DNA from: Paramacrobiotus metropolitanus
Taxonomy: Eukaryota; Tardigrada; Eutardigrada; Parachela; Macrobiotidae
Assembly (NCBI RefSeq): GCF_019649055.1
Contig: NW_026570334.1
Span: 248,001-312,000 of the forward strand
Direction of reading: 5' to 3'
Length of the DNA stretch: 64,000 nt
The stretch's first letter is position 1; each line of letters opens with the position of its first letter. The translations under genes and the position numbers were made by a program. Below the pieces are notes generated by a model. The model was not told the DNA's origin, searched no databases, and was given only the letters and a program-made list of their open reading frames with translations. Below, piece after piece: positions 34,717 through 47,690 of the stretch.

Positions 34717-36360
34717 AAGATTAGTACAATAATATTCAAAGAAAAATTCATGTACAAAAACGGGAGATGCCCATTATTAATTATTATCCATTTATTATCC
34801 ACAAGCGCCAGTTATATCAACAAGCTTCGCTCCGCAATTAAGACGACCAGACCAACAATATCCATAAGAAAAACTCCATTCTCAATTTTCCAAACATTTT
34901 AATGTTTGGTGTAGACGTCGCAGTGTGTTTGGTGTAAACGTTACGTGTAAACTCCGCCTTGTTCTCAGTTTTTTACATTTTATGAGAAAATTTCTGCCGG
35001 CTATGGTTCTGTTACCGTCATGCACGAAATTTCTGGACGACATTCTTATGCAGTTAAACCCTAAGAGCCTTGTCTTCGGATAGATTACTCTTTATAAGCA
35101 AACTGTCATATATGTGACGAACGGCATAATCGTTTATTATCTCCGCTCGGGACAGCAAACAACTAACTAAATAGACGTAACGTAGCAAATCTGGTACTTC
35201 GATTACCACATGGTTCATACGGCACAATGGACAACGGACATATCCACATCCAGGAGAACACACATCGCTGCACTTGTACGTACGTCTACTCGCACTAAAC
35301 ACCACACAAATGAAGTTTTACTTTTGCATTTTCTTTGTTGAAACCTTTGAGGTTAAGTAAGTAATTGAACAGTCTCTACAGCCTACAATGGGTGATAGTT
35401 TAAATAAAGTTTTGCTGTTGTGAATATATCACGTGCTTATTTTTCCTCCACCTGATCTGTACGTTGATTACTAATATAGAGTTTACCAAGTGTGGGTGTC
35501 TGTTGGGTGATATCGTGGTACCATGCCGGATGAGGAAAATGGAAGGATTACACTCATGAAACATCAAACACCGTCACGAGCAAAGTACTCGTATTATCAG
35601 TAGTGGAATTGACAATGGTTTGCATTCACTGACATCTGTGACTGATCGATCTGTAATTTACCATCATAATTTTTATTAACAACGAACTTGTAAAAATATA
35701 AAAGAAAGGAGAAAAAAAAGAAATATAAAAGGAGTTACGGTTCGTGTGTTCGCACGACGCGCTTCGTTAGCTCGGATTTAGACAAGATACCTTTATTCCA
35801 GCTCATCAGCTATAACTCTTCCCGGGTGAATGTTCAACAAGTACATAGACAAATAAAAACGTTCGTGGGTGATCTTAAAATTGAACTGCATTAACGATAG
35901 CGCAAGAAAACTAACAGTGCTTAAGTCACCAATCATTACTGTCCGTTGCACGGGTCAAGTGCTGGATGGCCTTCACGGTCATTGGGAAGCCACCGCGTTC
36001 GGCTATTCGGTTCACCAGTCACCCTTGTTCGTTGAACAGCACTTTCGTGGAATTCCATCGATTTATTGGAGGTATCTCACGTTACGTTGCTAAGGAATAC
36101 ATAGATGCGTTGCAGTAACACATCACAAAAATATGGCGAAAATTTATTTCCAAAACGCTTGTACAGTTGTACATTGAGATTTATGTACAGTACTGCGATT
36201 TCAGGAGCTACCAGCGCGCACAACAACCTTCGTTAATACATGTGAAGGATACAATGTAGCAGACGAAGCTAAAAATTCCGCATTAATTAAAGTGATACTT
36301 TATTTAAATTACAAGAAAACGCCACTAGAATCAAGTCACTTGAGGTAGAATAAACCGTCA
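34717..36360. other. GPCR 1 3' flank, duplicated at 60.0-61.25 kb
   Basis: Several phrases recur in order in the flank of GPCR 3: attatccatttattatcc just after the gene, ccttgtcttcggatagat (35069 against 60305), gcacgacgcgcttcgttag (35753 against 60636) and cttcacggtcattggg (35971 against 60857). A TTTCCTCC-type promoter or other gene is not seen. Confidence 0.7.
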
Positions 36361-36423
36361 GTAGTAAGTCACCAATCCTGGCATCATTCTCTGATTGGTC
36401 AGACACGCCCCCTTCTCTCATTG

Positions 36424-36800
36424 GCTGGCTCCGCCTCTTAAGCCAAGACTGGGACCGAGACAGGACCGCTAGTCTGGCTGCCTCCGCCTCTTAAGCCGAG
36501 ACAGAGACCGAGACAGGACCGCTAGTCTGGCAGCTCTAAACCCAGACAGAGACCGAGACAGGACCGCTAGTCTGGCTGCTTGCTCTTAAGCCGAGACTGA
36601 GGCCGAGACAGGACCGCTAGTCTGGCTGCCTCCGCCTCTTAAACCGAAACAGGACCGCTAGTCTGGCTGCCTCCGCCTCTTAAGCCGAGACAGAGACCGA
36701 GACAGGACCGCTAGAATAGCAGTCTATCTGACTTCGCCTCTGAAGCCAACACAGAGACCGAGACAGGACTGCTAGTCTGGCAGCTCTAAACCCAGACTGA
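36424..36800. repeat. tandem repeat, units of about 55-60 bp (left arm)
   Basis: The phrase gagacaggaccgctagtctg occurs about seven times, joined by variable links such as gctgcctccgcctcttaagc. The mirror array is at about 46595-46980. It marks the outer end of each arm. Confidence 0.85.
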
Positions 36801-37149
36801 GAGCGGTGACAAGACCCGGATCTAGTTTCTAGGTCATGTTTACCCCCTTTCTTTTGTTCATTGTTCCCTTCCCTCTTTTATTATGTTTTCACCGAATAAG
36901 AATGGTTCAAAGTTTAAGTAAAACAGATCAGGCCGCATGAACATACGCAGGAGTAACTGTACAGTCTTTGACAAAAAATACAATTTGGAGAAACGCGAGA
37001 ATGGTCAACATAGGAATCTCCCGTTGACGATAATTACGTATTAAAACATCGGTAAAACAGGTAAATAAAAAGTATAAAATCGGTAAACTGGACCCATTAT
37101 CGAACAAAGAGCAGGCGACTAAAAGTCCGATTATTTTTCCAATGGGTCG

Positions 37150-37558
37150 TGTAGATTTCCGACATTAGTGCCAGAATTCTGGATACGGCAATGTTATTAT
37201 CCGGTCGAACTGGGAAAATCGGATCATACGGCCGTGTTTTTTATTATTGCTGAGTGCAACACGTAAACACCCTGGACCAGCAAATTCAATCTTCTTGCAG
37301 CCTTCGCCCTTAAATCCTCGTTCCAACATCCGCCCAGGGACCCCCATAAATCGTTTTCATGAATGAGTTGAGATGTGTGGATTGTAGTCGTACGCCGTAT
37401 TCCTTGGCCAGTGCCAATCCATACGCATCCGGTTGAGTTTCATGTATTAAAAAACAGTACTCGTATTCTGGACACAAAAACGCTATAATTTTTGGTGTAA
37501 TTTTATATATTGTATAACCCCAAAAAGTTCCTATAATTTCTACACCGTTGTCAGCCAT
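37150..37558 (-). pseudogene. broken unknown ORF, left-arm copy
   Basis: From ATG 37558 (MADNGVEIIGTFWGY) the frame runs to about 37340. There the loss of two bases relative to the right-arm copy shifts it, and the rest (KGEGCKKIEF.. to PYPEF) continues in another frame, ending early after one more base loss. The protein is tryptophan/tyrosine-containing and globular-looking, not low complexity. I do not recognise it. Reading direction is toward the outer end of the arm. Confidence 0.6.
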
Positions 37559-37997
37559 TTTGCACGGATTGTGAAGAGTAACAAAATTTTGTTCCCCGCT
37601 TTCACTGAGCACGAGCAAAGCAAGTTTGTCGGTGACAGCTGGCGGTGGTGGCGTAACTGGCGATAAGCCTACAGTACTTGTAATTTACACCTGAACCACA
37701 CCGCACCGGACTCAGCACAGCTCGGCACGGCAAAGACATGGCCAAAAGTACCGAACCGCCATGTACTGGTACTGTATGTGTTGTACTGCCATTACTCAGA
37801 AACAATATAAAAATGTACTAGTACAGTACTTTGCTTTCGTAGGCAGAACGCGCTAACAGCATGCTTTCTGATGGAAATTAGACAGCATCCGGCAGCGTCT
37901 GGTGATGTAACTTTTCTCTGAAAGTGAGGAGAAAACACTACTTGTACTTACACACTTCACCGCACCGGTTCAAGCACCGCCCACCAGCGCTCAGATA

Positions 37998-38005
37998 GGG
38001 TAGAC
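37998..38005. repeat. 8-bp target site duplication, left
   Basis: GGGTAGAC, repeated exactly at 38839-38846 on the other side of the hAT-type element. Confidence 0.9.
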
Positions 38006-38838
38006 TAGAGCCCTGCACGAGCAGCAAAAGTGCTGCTCGACTCGCTCGTTTCAGCTTTCTGAAACTTCTTGCTCGCTCAGATCGCTCGCGCCCAAACCGC
38101 CGCTCGCTCAACTCGCTCGTTTTCCAATTTTTCTTTGCTTCCGCTCGCTCAATTCGCTCGAAATTTTATTTTTCCAAATCGGCTCGCTCGTGAGATTGGC
38201 AAAAATTTACGTATCGATTTTTGCACGAATTAATTATGCCAAACTTTTCAACTACACTAAAACTTGGTAAGTGTAATAGAATGTTCAGAGACAATCACTT
38301 ACATCTCCATACTGGTAGTCCGTTTCATTAGTTTCATTTTCTCGCTAGTACCTTTCTCTAATTTTCAACTGGATGCAGTTTTCATAATTTAGTCTGAAAT
38401 AAATACATATGTACAATAGGATGCCCGAAAACTAAAATGCACCTTTCTTAGGAAGCATTCAACTGATTCATAAAACCGTCAAATAATGTTTTAGTTGGCT
38501 ACAGACTATCAAAACTCAGTCCCGAGTCCCAACCGGTCTAGAAACGTTAGTAAATTACTTCGCGCGAAGCGCGAAGGTGACGGTGGTTTAAGACCGTTTT
38601 CAGGTCGGCCAATGTAATTTTGTACTAGAAACCTCTCCAGTTCTCACAATGTCAGCCTGTAGGCTCGCGCTCGCGATCGCTCGAACCCGACCATCCCGCT
38701 CGCTCGGCTCGCTCGCAATTTTTTTCTGTTGCTCAGCTCGTTCGCAAATTCGCAAAACGACGCCTGCTCGCTCGAAGTGCTCGCGAGCGCCGAATGCCCG
38801 TGAGCCGAGCCGAGCGGCTCGGCTCGTGCAGGACTCTA
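38006..38838. mobile_element. 833-bp non-autonomous hAT-type element
   Basis: The termini TAGAGCCCTGCACGAGC and its inverted partner GCTCGTGCAGGACTCTA are flanked by a perfect 8-bp duplication, GGGTAGAC. TAGAG-type ends and 8-bp duplications are hAT hallmarks. Subterminal regions are packed with gctcgctcg words in both orientations, as expected for transposase binding sites. A gcgcgaagcgcgaag palindromic motif is at about 38563. There is no transposase. The mirror position in the right arm lacks the element. Confidence 0.9.
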
Positions 38839-38846
38839 GGGTAGAC
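38839..38846. repeat. 8-bp target site duplication, right
   Basis: GGGTAGAC, identical to 37998-38005. Confidence 0.9.
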
Positions 38847-41672
38847 AAACCAGTCATGTACTGTATGTATTTTACTACTACTTCGCGTCAACAAATATAC
38901 GAGTACGATTACAAATATACAAATATTGTACAGGTACTGAAGTGGACAGATCGCGCAAACAGCAATATGTCTGATTAAATCACATAGAGTATACAGTCTA
39001 AACATATCATCAAATTTTGGGAACAGAAACAACTTATTGTTATTAGCGCTATAATAATTTCACTTCTATTTATTAAAATTCAGTACTAGGTATACATACT
39101 GGGTAGTGCAAACAACGCTCTGTATGTACCCGACGACACAAACAATGTAGTCGTAACGATTCGTAGGTACATATCCACTTGAAACAGCCGAGCATCAGTG
39201 TTTTGAAACATAGATTGTTCGTGTATTTACATGAGACATTAGTAATTAATATGATTATTTTCTTACCGGTAGTAGTGTTACCTTAAATTGCACTTCCGCA
39301 GAGCAAATTCAAGGAGTTTTTAAATTTATCATAAAACTGCTAATTTCTCCAATTAAAAACTCCAAAATCTGTACCGATAACGGAGTATTTCAAAGTATAA
39401 ATGTGGAGTCTTTCGGAAAAAAATTCTCATAGGTAAAGCATACGAGTAGCGACAAAAACAGGTCGTTTTTGGTAATGGAAAAAGTGACTTTTAATTTTAG
39501 ATCTAAAACTACCTGTTTGTTACGCATTTCTTGCCCAAATATGTTCGAAAAATCTACGTTTACCAAGCAAATTTTACAGAGTTTTACTGATAATTGCACG
39601 CCAGCGCACGCGCATACGTTTAGTGTATACACAAGGATTATTGCAAGAGGCTTTTAACAGCTTTGATAAGTTCGCACCAACTACCGTAATATGCAGATTT
39701 ACGGTTGTTATAGAATGAAGTACGCAAGCTAATGCTATCCGCCAGATGCATTTCTGCATCGATTGTGCTGCAGTAATTAACATACTCTAATATCCTATCA
39801 GCCGTTTTGTACGGGTTTTGGGAAAAAAGTGAAACAAAACTTTGTATCCGCTTCCACTGAGCATGTGCCCAACGATATGGTGAGTATGGTCAGTGACAGC
39901 AGGCTATGGTGATGTAACTGGCGATGAGTCATGGCGAAGCGGATTTAGAAAAAATAATACTTGTACTTACACCGTCCGCGCCGGACCGCATTGGACCCAG
40001 CACCGCATGTCAACGTATAGGTGGGGTAGACGAAACAGCCATGTACTGTATGTATTTTACTGCTACTATACGCGCAGACAAATGTACGGGTGCTGGTACA
40101 ACATACAAATATGGTACAAGCAGTTTACTTTCTCTCATATGAACAGAGCGCGCCAAAAAAAAAGTCTGCTGTCCTGTCTGATTACAGTCAGTCAGCATCT
40201 GTCAGCACCTGCGAGCGAGGAGCCTGTCTGTTCAGTCATGAAACGTTGGAGCAATATAAGCTATTTTTTGATTAAAATTACAGATAAGTTTACTTGTACC
40301 TATGAGCATTGAATACTAAATGTACATACTGGCCAACACAAACAATATAGACGTACCAAGCGTAACGTAGCTGCACATTCACTGGAAACAACCGAGCATC
40401 AGTACCCTGACACATAGATTTTTCGTATATTCACATGCAGACATTAATAATTAATATTAATATTTCCATACCGGTAGTAGTGTAATCTTAAAATTGCACT
40501 TCCGCAGTAAGAAACTCTAAAATCTGCACCGATATTGGAGTATTTCAAAGTAAAAATTTGGAGCTTTTCGAACAAAAATTCTTATAGGTAAAGCTTACAA
40601 GTAGCGACAAAAACAGAGAGTTGTTCGTAATGTAAAAAGTAACTTTTTATTTTAAATCTAAAACTAATTGCTCGTTATGCATTTCACGCCCAAGTGTGTT
40701 TGAAAAACCATATGTACTATGCAACTTTTACAGACTTTACTGAAATTTTCAGGTTGACAAATCAGCCATTTAATGTGTGTATTGTACTGCCACTACTCTC
40801 CAACAAATATATTTTATACGAGTACTCTACTTCGCACTCATATTGACAGAGCGCGGCAACAGCAAGATGTCTGATTGAAAATAGATTAGCGCTGACTGTG
40901 AGCATGCAACCTGTCTGTTCAGTTATCCACGGCGCCGCATCGGCCCCCGCACCTCTCTGGCCACCGCATCGCACTCCAGACCGTTGACCAACACAGTGCC
41001 GGCCCCCGCACTACTTACAAAACCGGTGCCCAATACCACACTACACCGCACGGCAACGTATAGGTACTTTATGTATTGTACTGTCAGTACTCGCAAACAA
41101 ATACAAATTGTACGAGTATTATACTTTGTACTCATATGGTCACGCGGCAACAGCCTGCTTTCTGATTGAAATCAGATAGCATCCGGCTGCGAGCATGTAT
41201 CAAGTCTGGTAAGTTATCACACTTAGATGCAGAAGCAACTTATTTTTTTATCAAAACTCCAGATAAGCTTACTTGTAAAAATAAAAAGTCAGTGCTTCAT
41301 GTACATGTTGCAAACAACGTAGGATTTATACGGGTTGGAGCAAACATTGTAGTCGTACCGTGCGTAAGCGTTAGTGCCTTGAAGCATCTGTTGCTCGCAT
41401 ATTCACAAACAGATGTTAGTAATTGTTACGATTATAATAACGTTCAGATACCATGCATCAACCAAAAAAAAGCGGTATTTAACATTTTTCTAAGTGTAAT
41501 GTGGAATTACACAGGTCGATTCCATGAAAGGGCTAAGAAAAACTACTACCTTCACCGCACCGTACCGCACTGGTTGCCGCACCACACGGAACCACACCGG
41601 ACCCAGCACCACGCCGCACCGCACAGCAACTTATAGGTAGGGTAGACAAACCAGACATTGTACTGCAACTAT

Positions 41673-42561
41673 TCGATAACAATTAACATATAAATATTGT
41701 ACAAGTAGTGTACTCAGCACTTATATGGACAGCACGCGTCACAACATCCTGTCTGATTGAAATCAGATAGCATTCAACAGCCACTGTGCAGCCTGTCTGT
41801 TTAGTCATCAACCTTTGGGTTAGAAAAAACTTTTTTTTTTCTGATTTAAACTACAAATTACTTTAACTTGTTCCTAAAAATTCAATACTAGGTGTGCATA
41901 CTGCAAAGAGCACAGTTTATATACCGGCCGGCACAAGCAATGTAGACGTACAGTGATGTAGCTTCCTATCCACCAGGAGAAGCCATGCGCCAGTGTCTCG
42001 GAACATATGTTGTTTGCATATTTACCGCAGATATTAGTAATTATTACGATTATATTGACTTTATTATATTGTAATTATTACGATTATATGTCCTCTGTTC
42101 TGAACATTTGATCATAACCACTGTTAGGTGCGTGTATGAGTTTGGAGTTAAGAGTTTTACTACGGATCTCGTATAATTCTATTCTTGAACACGTACACTT
42201 TTTCTCACAAGATATATTACAATTTTTTTTGCAGTCAAAATTTCCAGAACTGCACCCAAAAACATACTTTTGCCGGACACGATATTGTAGTTTTTCATTT
42301 GCAAATCGCATAGGTATTACATAGAAAACAGCGTTAAACGTGGAGTTTTTCTTATCAAAAATGTGCAGTATTTTATTCAGTAAAATATTACATAAAACTG
42401 CATTAGTGTTTTGTCAAATTGGGGTCGCAAATGGTACTTTTTGAACGTACGGTTTACAAATTTGTCAAATATTTGGTGCAATCGCTACGTTCGGTTGAAA
42501 AAAACGGCTCGATACGTTCGGTTTAAACAAAAAAATATCAACGGGATTACCAATTGAAGTT
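41673..42561. other. 889-bp spacer of the palindrome
   Basis: The spacer is AT-rich and begins like another repeat unit of the arms. The phrase gtaattattacgattatat is duplicated within it near 42030 and 42072. No gene or element ends are recognised. Confidence 0.6.
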
Positions 42562-45386
42562 ATAGTTGCAGTACAATGTCTGGTTTGTCTACCCTACCTA
42601 TAAGTTGCTGTGCGGTGCGGCGTGGTGCTGGGTCCGGTGTGGTTCCGTGTGGTGCGGCAACCAGTGCGGTACGGTGCGGTGAAGGTAGTAGTTTTTCTTA
42701 GCCCTTTCATGGAATCGACCTGTGTAATTCCACATTACACTTAGAAAAATGTTAAATACCGCTTTTTTTTGGTTGATGCATGGTATCTGAACGTTATTAT
42801 AATCGTAACAATTACTAACATCTGTTTGTGAATATGCGAGCAACAGATGCTTCAAGGCACTAACGCTTACGCACGGTACGACTACAATGTTTGCTCCAAC
42901 CCGTATAAATCCTACGTTGTTTGCAACATGTACATGAAGCACTGACTTTTTATTTTTACAAGTAAGCTTATCTGGAGTTTTGATAAAAAAATAAGTTGCT
43001 TCTGCATCTAAGTGTGATAACTTACCAGACTTGATACATGCTCGCAGCCGGATGCTATCTGATTTCAATCAGAAAGCAGGCTGTTGCCGCGTGACCATAT
43101 GAGTACAAAGTATAATACTCGTACAATTTGTATTTGTTTGCGAGTACTGACAGTACAATACATAAAGTACCTATACGTTGCCGTGCGGTGTAGTGTGGTA
43201 TTGGGCACCGGTTTTGTAAGTAGTGCGGGGGCCGGCACTGTGTTGGTCAACGGTCTGGAGTGCGATGCGGTGGCCAGAGAGGTGCGGGGGCCGATGCGGC
43301 GCCGTGGATAACTGAACAGACAGGTTGCATGCTCACAGTCAGCGCTAATCTATTTTCAATCAGACATCTTGCTGTTGCCGCGCTCTGTCAATATGAGTGC
43401 GAAGTAGAGTACTCGTATAAAATATATTTGTTGGAGAGTAGTGGCAGTACAATAGACACATTAAATGGCTGATTTGTCAACCTGAAAATTTCAGTAAAGT
43501 CTGTGAAAGTTGCATAGTACATATGGTTTTTCAAACACATTTGGGCGTGAAATGCATAACGAGCAATTAGTTTTAGATTTAAAATAAAAAGTTACTTTTT
43601 ACATTACGAACAACTCTCTGTTTTTGTCGCTACTTGTATGCTTTACCTATAAGAATTTTTGTTCGAAAAGCTCCAAATTTTTACTTTGAAATACTCCAAT
43701 ATCGGTGCAGATTTTAGAGTTTCTTACTGCGGAAGTGCAATTTTAAGATTACACTACTACCGGTATGGAAATATTAATATTAATTATTAATGTCTGCATG
43801 TGAATATACGAAAAATCTATGTGTCAGGGTATTGATGCTCGGTTGTTTCCAGTGAATGTGCAGCTACGTTACGCATGGTACGTCTATATTGTTTGTGTTG
43901 GCCAGTATGTACATTTAGTATTCAATGCTCATAGGTACAAGTAAACTTATCTGTAATTTTAATCAAAAAATAGCTTATATTGCTCCAACGTTTCATGACT
44001 GAACAGACAGGCTCCTCGCTCGCAGGTGCTGACAGATGCTGACTGACTGTAATCAGACAGGACAGCAGACTTTTTTTTGGCGCGCTCTGTTCATATGAGA
44101 GAAAGTAAACTGCTCGTACCATATTTGTATGTTGTACCAGCACCCGTACATTTGTCTGCGCGTATAGTAGCAGTAAAATACATACACTACATGGCTGTTT
44201 CGTCTACCCCACCTATACGTTGACATGCGGTGCTGGGTCCAATGCGGTCCGGCGCGGACGGTGTAAGTACAAGTATTATTTTTTCTAAAACCGCTTCGCC
44301 ATGACTCATCGCCAGTTACATCACCATAGCCTGCTGTCACTGACCATACTGACCATATCGTTGGGCACATGCTCAGTGGAAGCGGATACAAAGTTTTGTT
44401 TCACTTTTTTCCCAAAACCCGTACAAAACGGCTGATAGGATATTAGAGTATGTTAATTACTGCAGCACAATCGATGCAGAAATGCATCTGGCGGATAGCA
44501 TTAGCTTGCGTACTTCATTCTATAACAACCGTAAATCTGCATATTACGGTAGTTGGTGCGAACTTATCAAAGCTGTTAAAAGCCTCTTGCAATAATCCTT
44601 GTGTATACACTAAACGTATGCGCGTGCGCTGGCGTGCAATTATCAGTAAAACTCTGTAAAATTTGCTTAGTAAACGTAGATTTTTCGAACATATTTGGGC
44701 AAGAAATGCGTAACAAACAGGTAGTTTTAGATCTAAAATTAAAAGTCACTTTTTCCATTACCAAAAACGACCTGTTTTTGTCGCTACTCGTATGCTTTAC
44801 CTATGAGAATTTTTTTCCGAAAGACTCCACATTTATACTTTGAAATACTCCGTTATCGGTACAGATTTTGGAGTTTTTAATTGGAGAAATTAGCAGTTTT
44901 ATGATAAATTTAAAAACTCCTTGAATTTGCTCTGCGGAAGTGCAATTTAAGGTAACACTACTACCGGTAAGAAAATAATCATATTAATTACTAATGTCTC
45001 ATGTAAATACACGAACAATCTATGTTTCAAAACACTGATGCTCGGCTGTTTCAAGTGGATATGTACCTACGAATCGTTACGACTACATTGTTTGTGTCGT
45101 CGGGTACATACAGAGCGTTGTTTGCACTACCCAGTATGTATACCTAGTACTGAATTTTAATAAATAGAAGTGAAATTATTATAGCGCTAATAACAATAAG
45201 TTGTTTCTGTTCCCAAAATTTGATGATATGTTTAGACTGTATACTCTATGTGATTTAATCAGACATATTGCTGTTTGCGCGATCTGTCCACTTCAGTACC
45301 TGTACAATATTTGTATATTTGTAATCGTACTCGTATATTTGTTGACGCGAAGTAGTAGTAAAATACATACAGTACATGACTGGTTT

Positions 45387-45400
45387 GTCTAACTCTACCC
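45387..45400 (-). other. candidate hAT excision footprint
   Basis: At the exact mirror of the hAT insertion the minus strand reads gggtagagttagac, 14 bases. That is two copies of the target GGGTAGAC with two bases lost and one changed at the joint. A never-occupied site should have one 8-base copy. Confidence 0.7.
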
Positions 45401-45839
45401 TATCTGAGCGCTGGTGGGCGGTGCTTGAACCGGTGCGGTGAAGTGTGTAAGTACAAGTAGTGTTTTCTCCTCACTTTCAGAGAAAAGTTACATCACCAGA
45501 CGCTGCCGGATGCTGTCTAATTTCCATCAGAAAGCATGCTGTTAGCGCGTTCTGCCTACGAAAGCAAAGTACTGTACTAGTACATTTTTATATTGTTTCT
45601 AAGTAATGGCAGTACAACACATACAGTACCAGTACATGGCGGTTCGGTACTTTTGGCCATGTCTTTGCCGTGCCGAGCTGTGCTGAGTCCGGTGCGGTGT
45701 GGTTCAGGTGTAAATTACAAGTACTGTAGGCTTATCGCCAGTTACGCCACCACCGCCAGCTGTCACCGACAAACTTGCTTTGCTCGTGCTCAGTGAAAGC
45801 GGGGAACAAAATTTTGTTACTCTTCACAATCCGTGCAAA

Positions 45840-46358
45840 ATGGCTGACAACGGTGTAGAAATTATAGGAACTTTATGAGGGTATACAATATATAAAATTA
45901 CACCAAAAATTATAGCGTTTTGGTGTCCAGAATACGAGTACTGTTTTTTAATACATGACGCTCAACCGGATGCGTATGGATTGGCACTGGCCAAGGAATA
46001 CGGCGTACGACTACAATCCACACATCTCAACTCATTCATGGAAATGATTTATGGGAGTCCCTGGGCGGGATGTTTGGAACGAGGATTTAAGGGCGAAGGC
46101 TGCAAGAAGGTTGGATTTGCTGGTCCGGGGTGTTTACGCGTTGCACTCAGGAATAATAAAAAACACGGCCGTATGATCCGATTTTCCCAGTTCGACCGAA
46201 TAATAACATTGCCGTATCCAGAATTTCTGGCACTAATGTCGGAAATCTACACGACCCATTGGAAAAACAATCGGACTTTTAGTCGCCTGCTGTTTTTCGA
46301 TAATGTGTCCAGTTTACCGATCTATACTTTTTATTTACCTGTTTTACCGATGTTTTAA
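45840..46358 (+). pseudogene. broken unknown ORF, right-arm copy
   Basis: From ATG 45840 the frame stops at TGA 45876-45878, where the left copy has tryptophan. It is then open to 46358 and keeps the frame across both places where the left copy has lost bases. The two copies therefore carry different lesions and similar protein sequence elsewhere. The C-terminal 30 codons beyond PYPEF are only readable here. Confidence 0.6.
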
Positions 46359-46594
46359 GAATTATCGTCAACGGGAGATTCCTATGTTGACCATTCTCGC
46401 GTTTCTCCAAATTGTATTTTTTGTCAAAGAGACAAAGACTGTACAGTTACTCCTGCGTATGTTCATGCGGCCTGATCTGTTTTACTTAAACTTTGAACCA
46501 TTCTTATTCGGTGAAAACATAATAAAAGAGGGAAGGGAACAATGAACAAAAGAAAGGGGGTAAACATGACCTAGAAACTAGATCCGGGTCTTGT

Positions 46595-46980
46595 CACCGC
46601 TCTCAGTCTGGGTTTAGAGCTGCCAGACTAGCAGTCCTGTCTCGGTCTCTGTGTTGGCTTCAGAGGCGAAGTCAGATAGACTGCTATTCTAGCGGTCCTG
46701 TCTCGGTCTCTGTCTCGGCTTAAGAGGCGGAGGCAGCCAGACTAGCGGTCCTGTTTCGGTTTAAGAGGCGGAGGCAGCCAGACTAGCGGTCCTGTCTCGG
46801 CCTCAGTCTCGGCTTAAGAGCAAGCAGCCAGACTAGCGGTCCTGTCTCGGTCTCTGTCTGGGTTTAGAGCTGCCAGACTAGCGGTCCTGTCTCGGTCTCT
46901 GTCTCGGCTTAAGAGGCGGAGGCAGCCAGACTAGCGGTCCTGTCTCGGTCCCAGTCTTGGCTTAAGAGGCGGAGCCAGCC
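46595..46980. repeat. tandem repeat, units of about 55-60 bp (right arm)
   Basis: Mirror of the 36424-36800 array, with cagactagcggtcctgtctc as the repeated phrase. Confidence 0.85.
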
Positions 46981-47042
46981 AATGAGAGAAGGGGGCGTGT
47001 CTGACCAATCAGAGAATGATGCCAGGATTGGTGACTTACTAC

Positions 47043-47690
47043 AACCGTCACTAGAATTGATTCTTTTGGTCCTAATCCCGATTCTTTTGGTCCTACATAT
47101 TATCTGCTTAGTGTCGTTCTTTGCATGTAGTCGTTCTGGTCAGAGGATCGGCTTTCACATTACATATTCCGGGACCTCCTTTGCCGGGAATCTTTTCCGT
47201 TTATTGCAAAATAAGCGTCTCCCTTCTTTCCGCTTGTTCGTGGATTCGCGACGCTGAACGTAGAACTGACTGGTTGGGGCGCATTTTTTTTTGCAAGCGC
47301 CACATTAATTCTATCGCTGAAAGAAAGGCGTAACGATGGCTACGCCAAGTGTGCAACACTAATATCAGGAAGTCGACGCTTTGTTGCCACTTGTACATAC
47401 TCCGATGATACTCGTATTATATACGATTGCTAATATTCAGTTAGCTAACATTATTGCGAATCGTTGTTCCTCTGCTGGTGAAATTATCAATTTCATCTAC
47501 GTACTACATCATGTATCCCACGCAAAAGCGTGGGAGGCGTTGCTTAAAGAAGAAATTGGACACCACACTGTCGGATGTCAGCAGTCTTGGCACTTGCCCC
47601 GTCCTTCCCAACAGGTGAAGATGCACGTGCTGCACCTATATAAGCTTGTTATTATTGCGATTTAAGCCAAATCCGCCGGGATTTGGTATA
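47043..47690. other. intergenic beyond the right arm
   Basis: gattcttttggtcctaat occurs twice in tandem near 47058-47095. No gene is supported. Confidence 0.4.

Larger units (their letters stand above)
36361..41672 (+). repeat. left arm of giant palindrome
   Basis: This region is the reverse complement of 42562-47042. Matching positions add up to 84234 in the inner part, 84233 around 39 kb and 83398 beyond the hAT element, so the arms are collinear with only that one large gap. The inner 2 kb look essentially identical: a 156-codon open frame at 41166-41636 is the same as its mirror at 42598-43068. The outer 1-2 kb carry more differences. The arm itself is made of about six diverged units that each contain a tgtactgtatgtattntact phrase (near 37750, 38850, 40030, 40750, 41055 and 41645). 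Confidence 0.93.
42562..47042 (-). repeat. right arm of giant palindrome
   Basis: This is the reverse complement of the left arm, shorter by the 835 bp that correspond to the hAT element and one target copy. The arm ends just outside gtgacttactac near 47040. Beyond it the sequences differ (acaaccgtc here, against tgacggttt in the complement of the left flank). Confidence 0.93.

Noticed and set aside
41166-41636. 156-codon frame identical in both palindrome arms
   Set aside because: Identity follows from the palindrome itself. The end of the frame is a his/pro-rich translation of a caccgcacc-type repeat and there is no domain.
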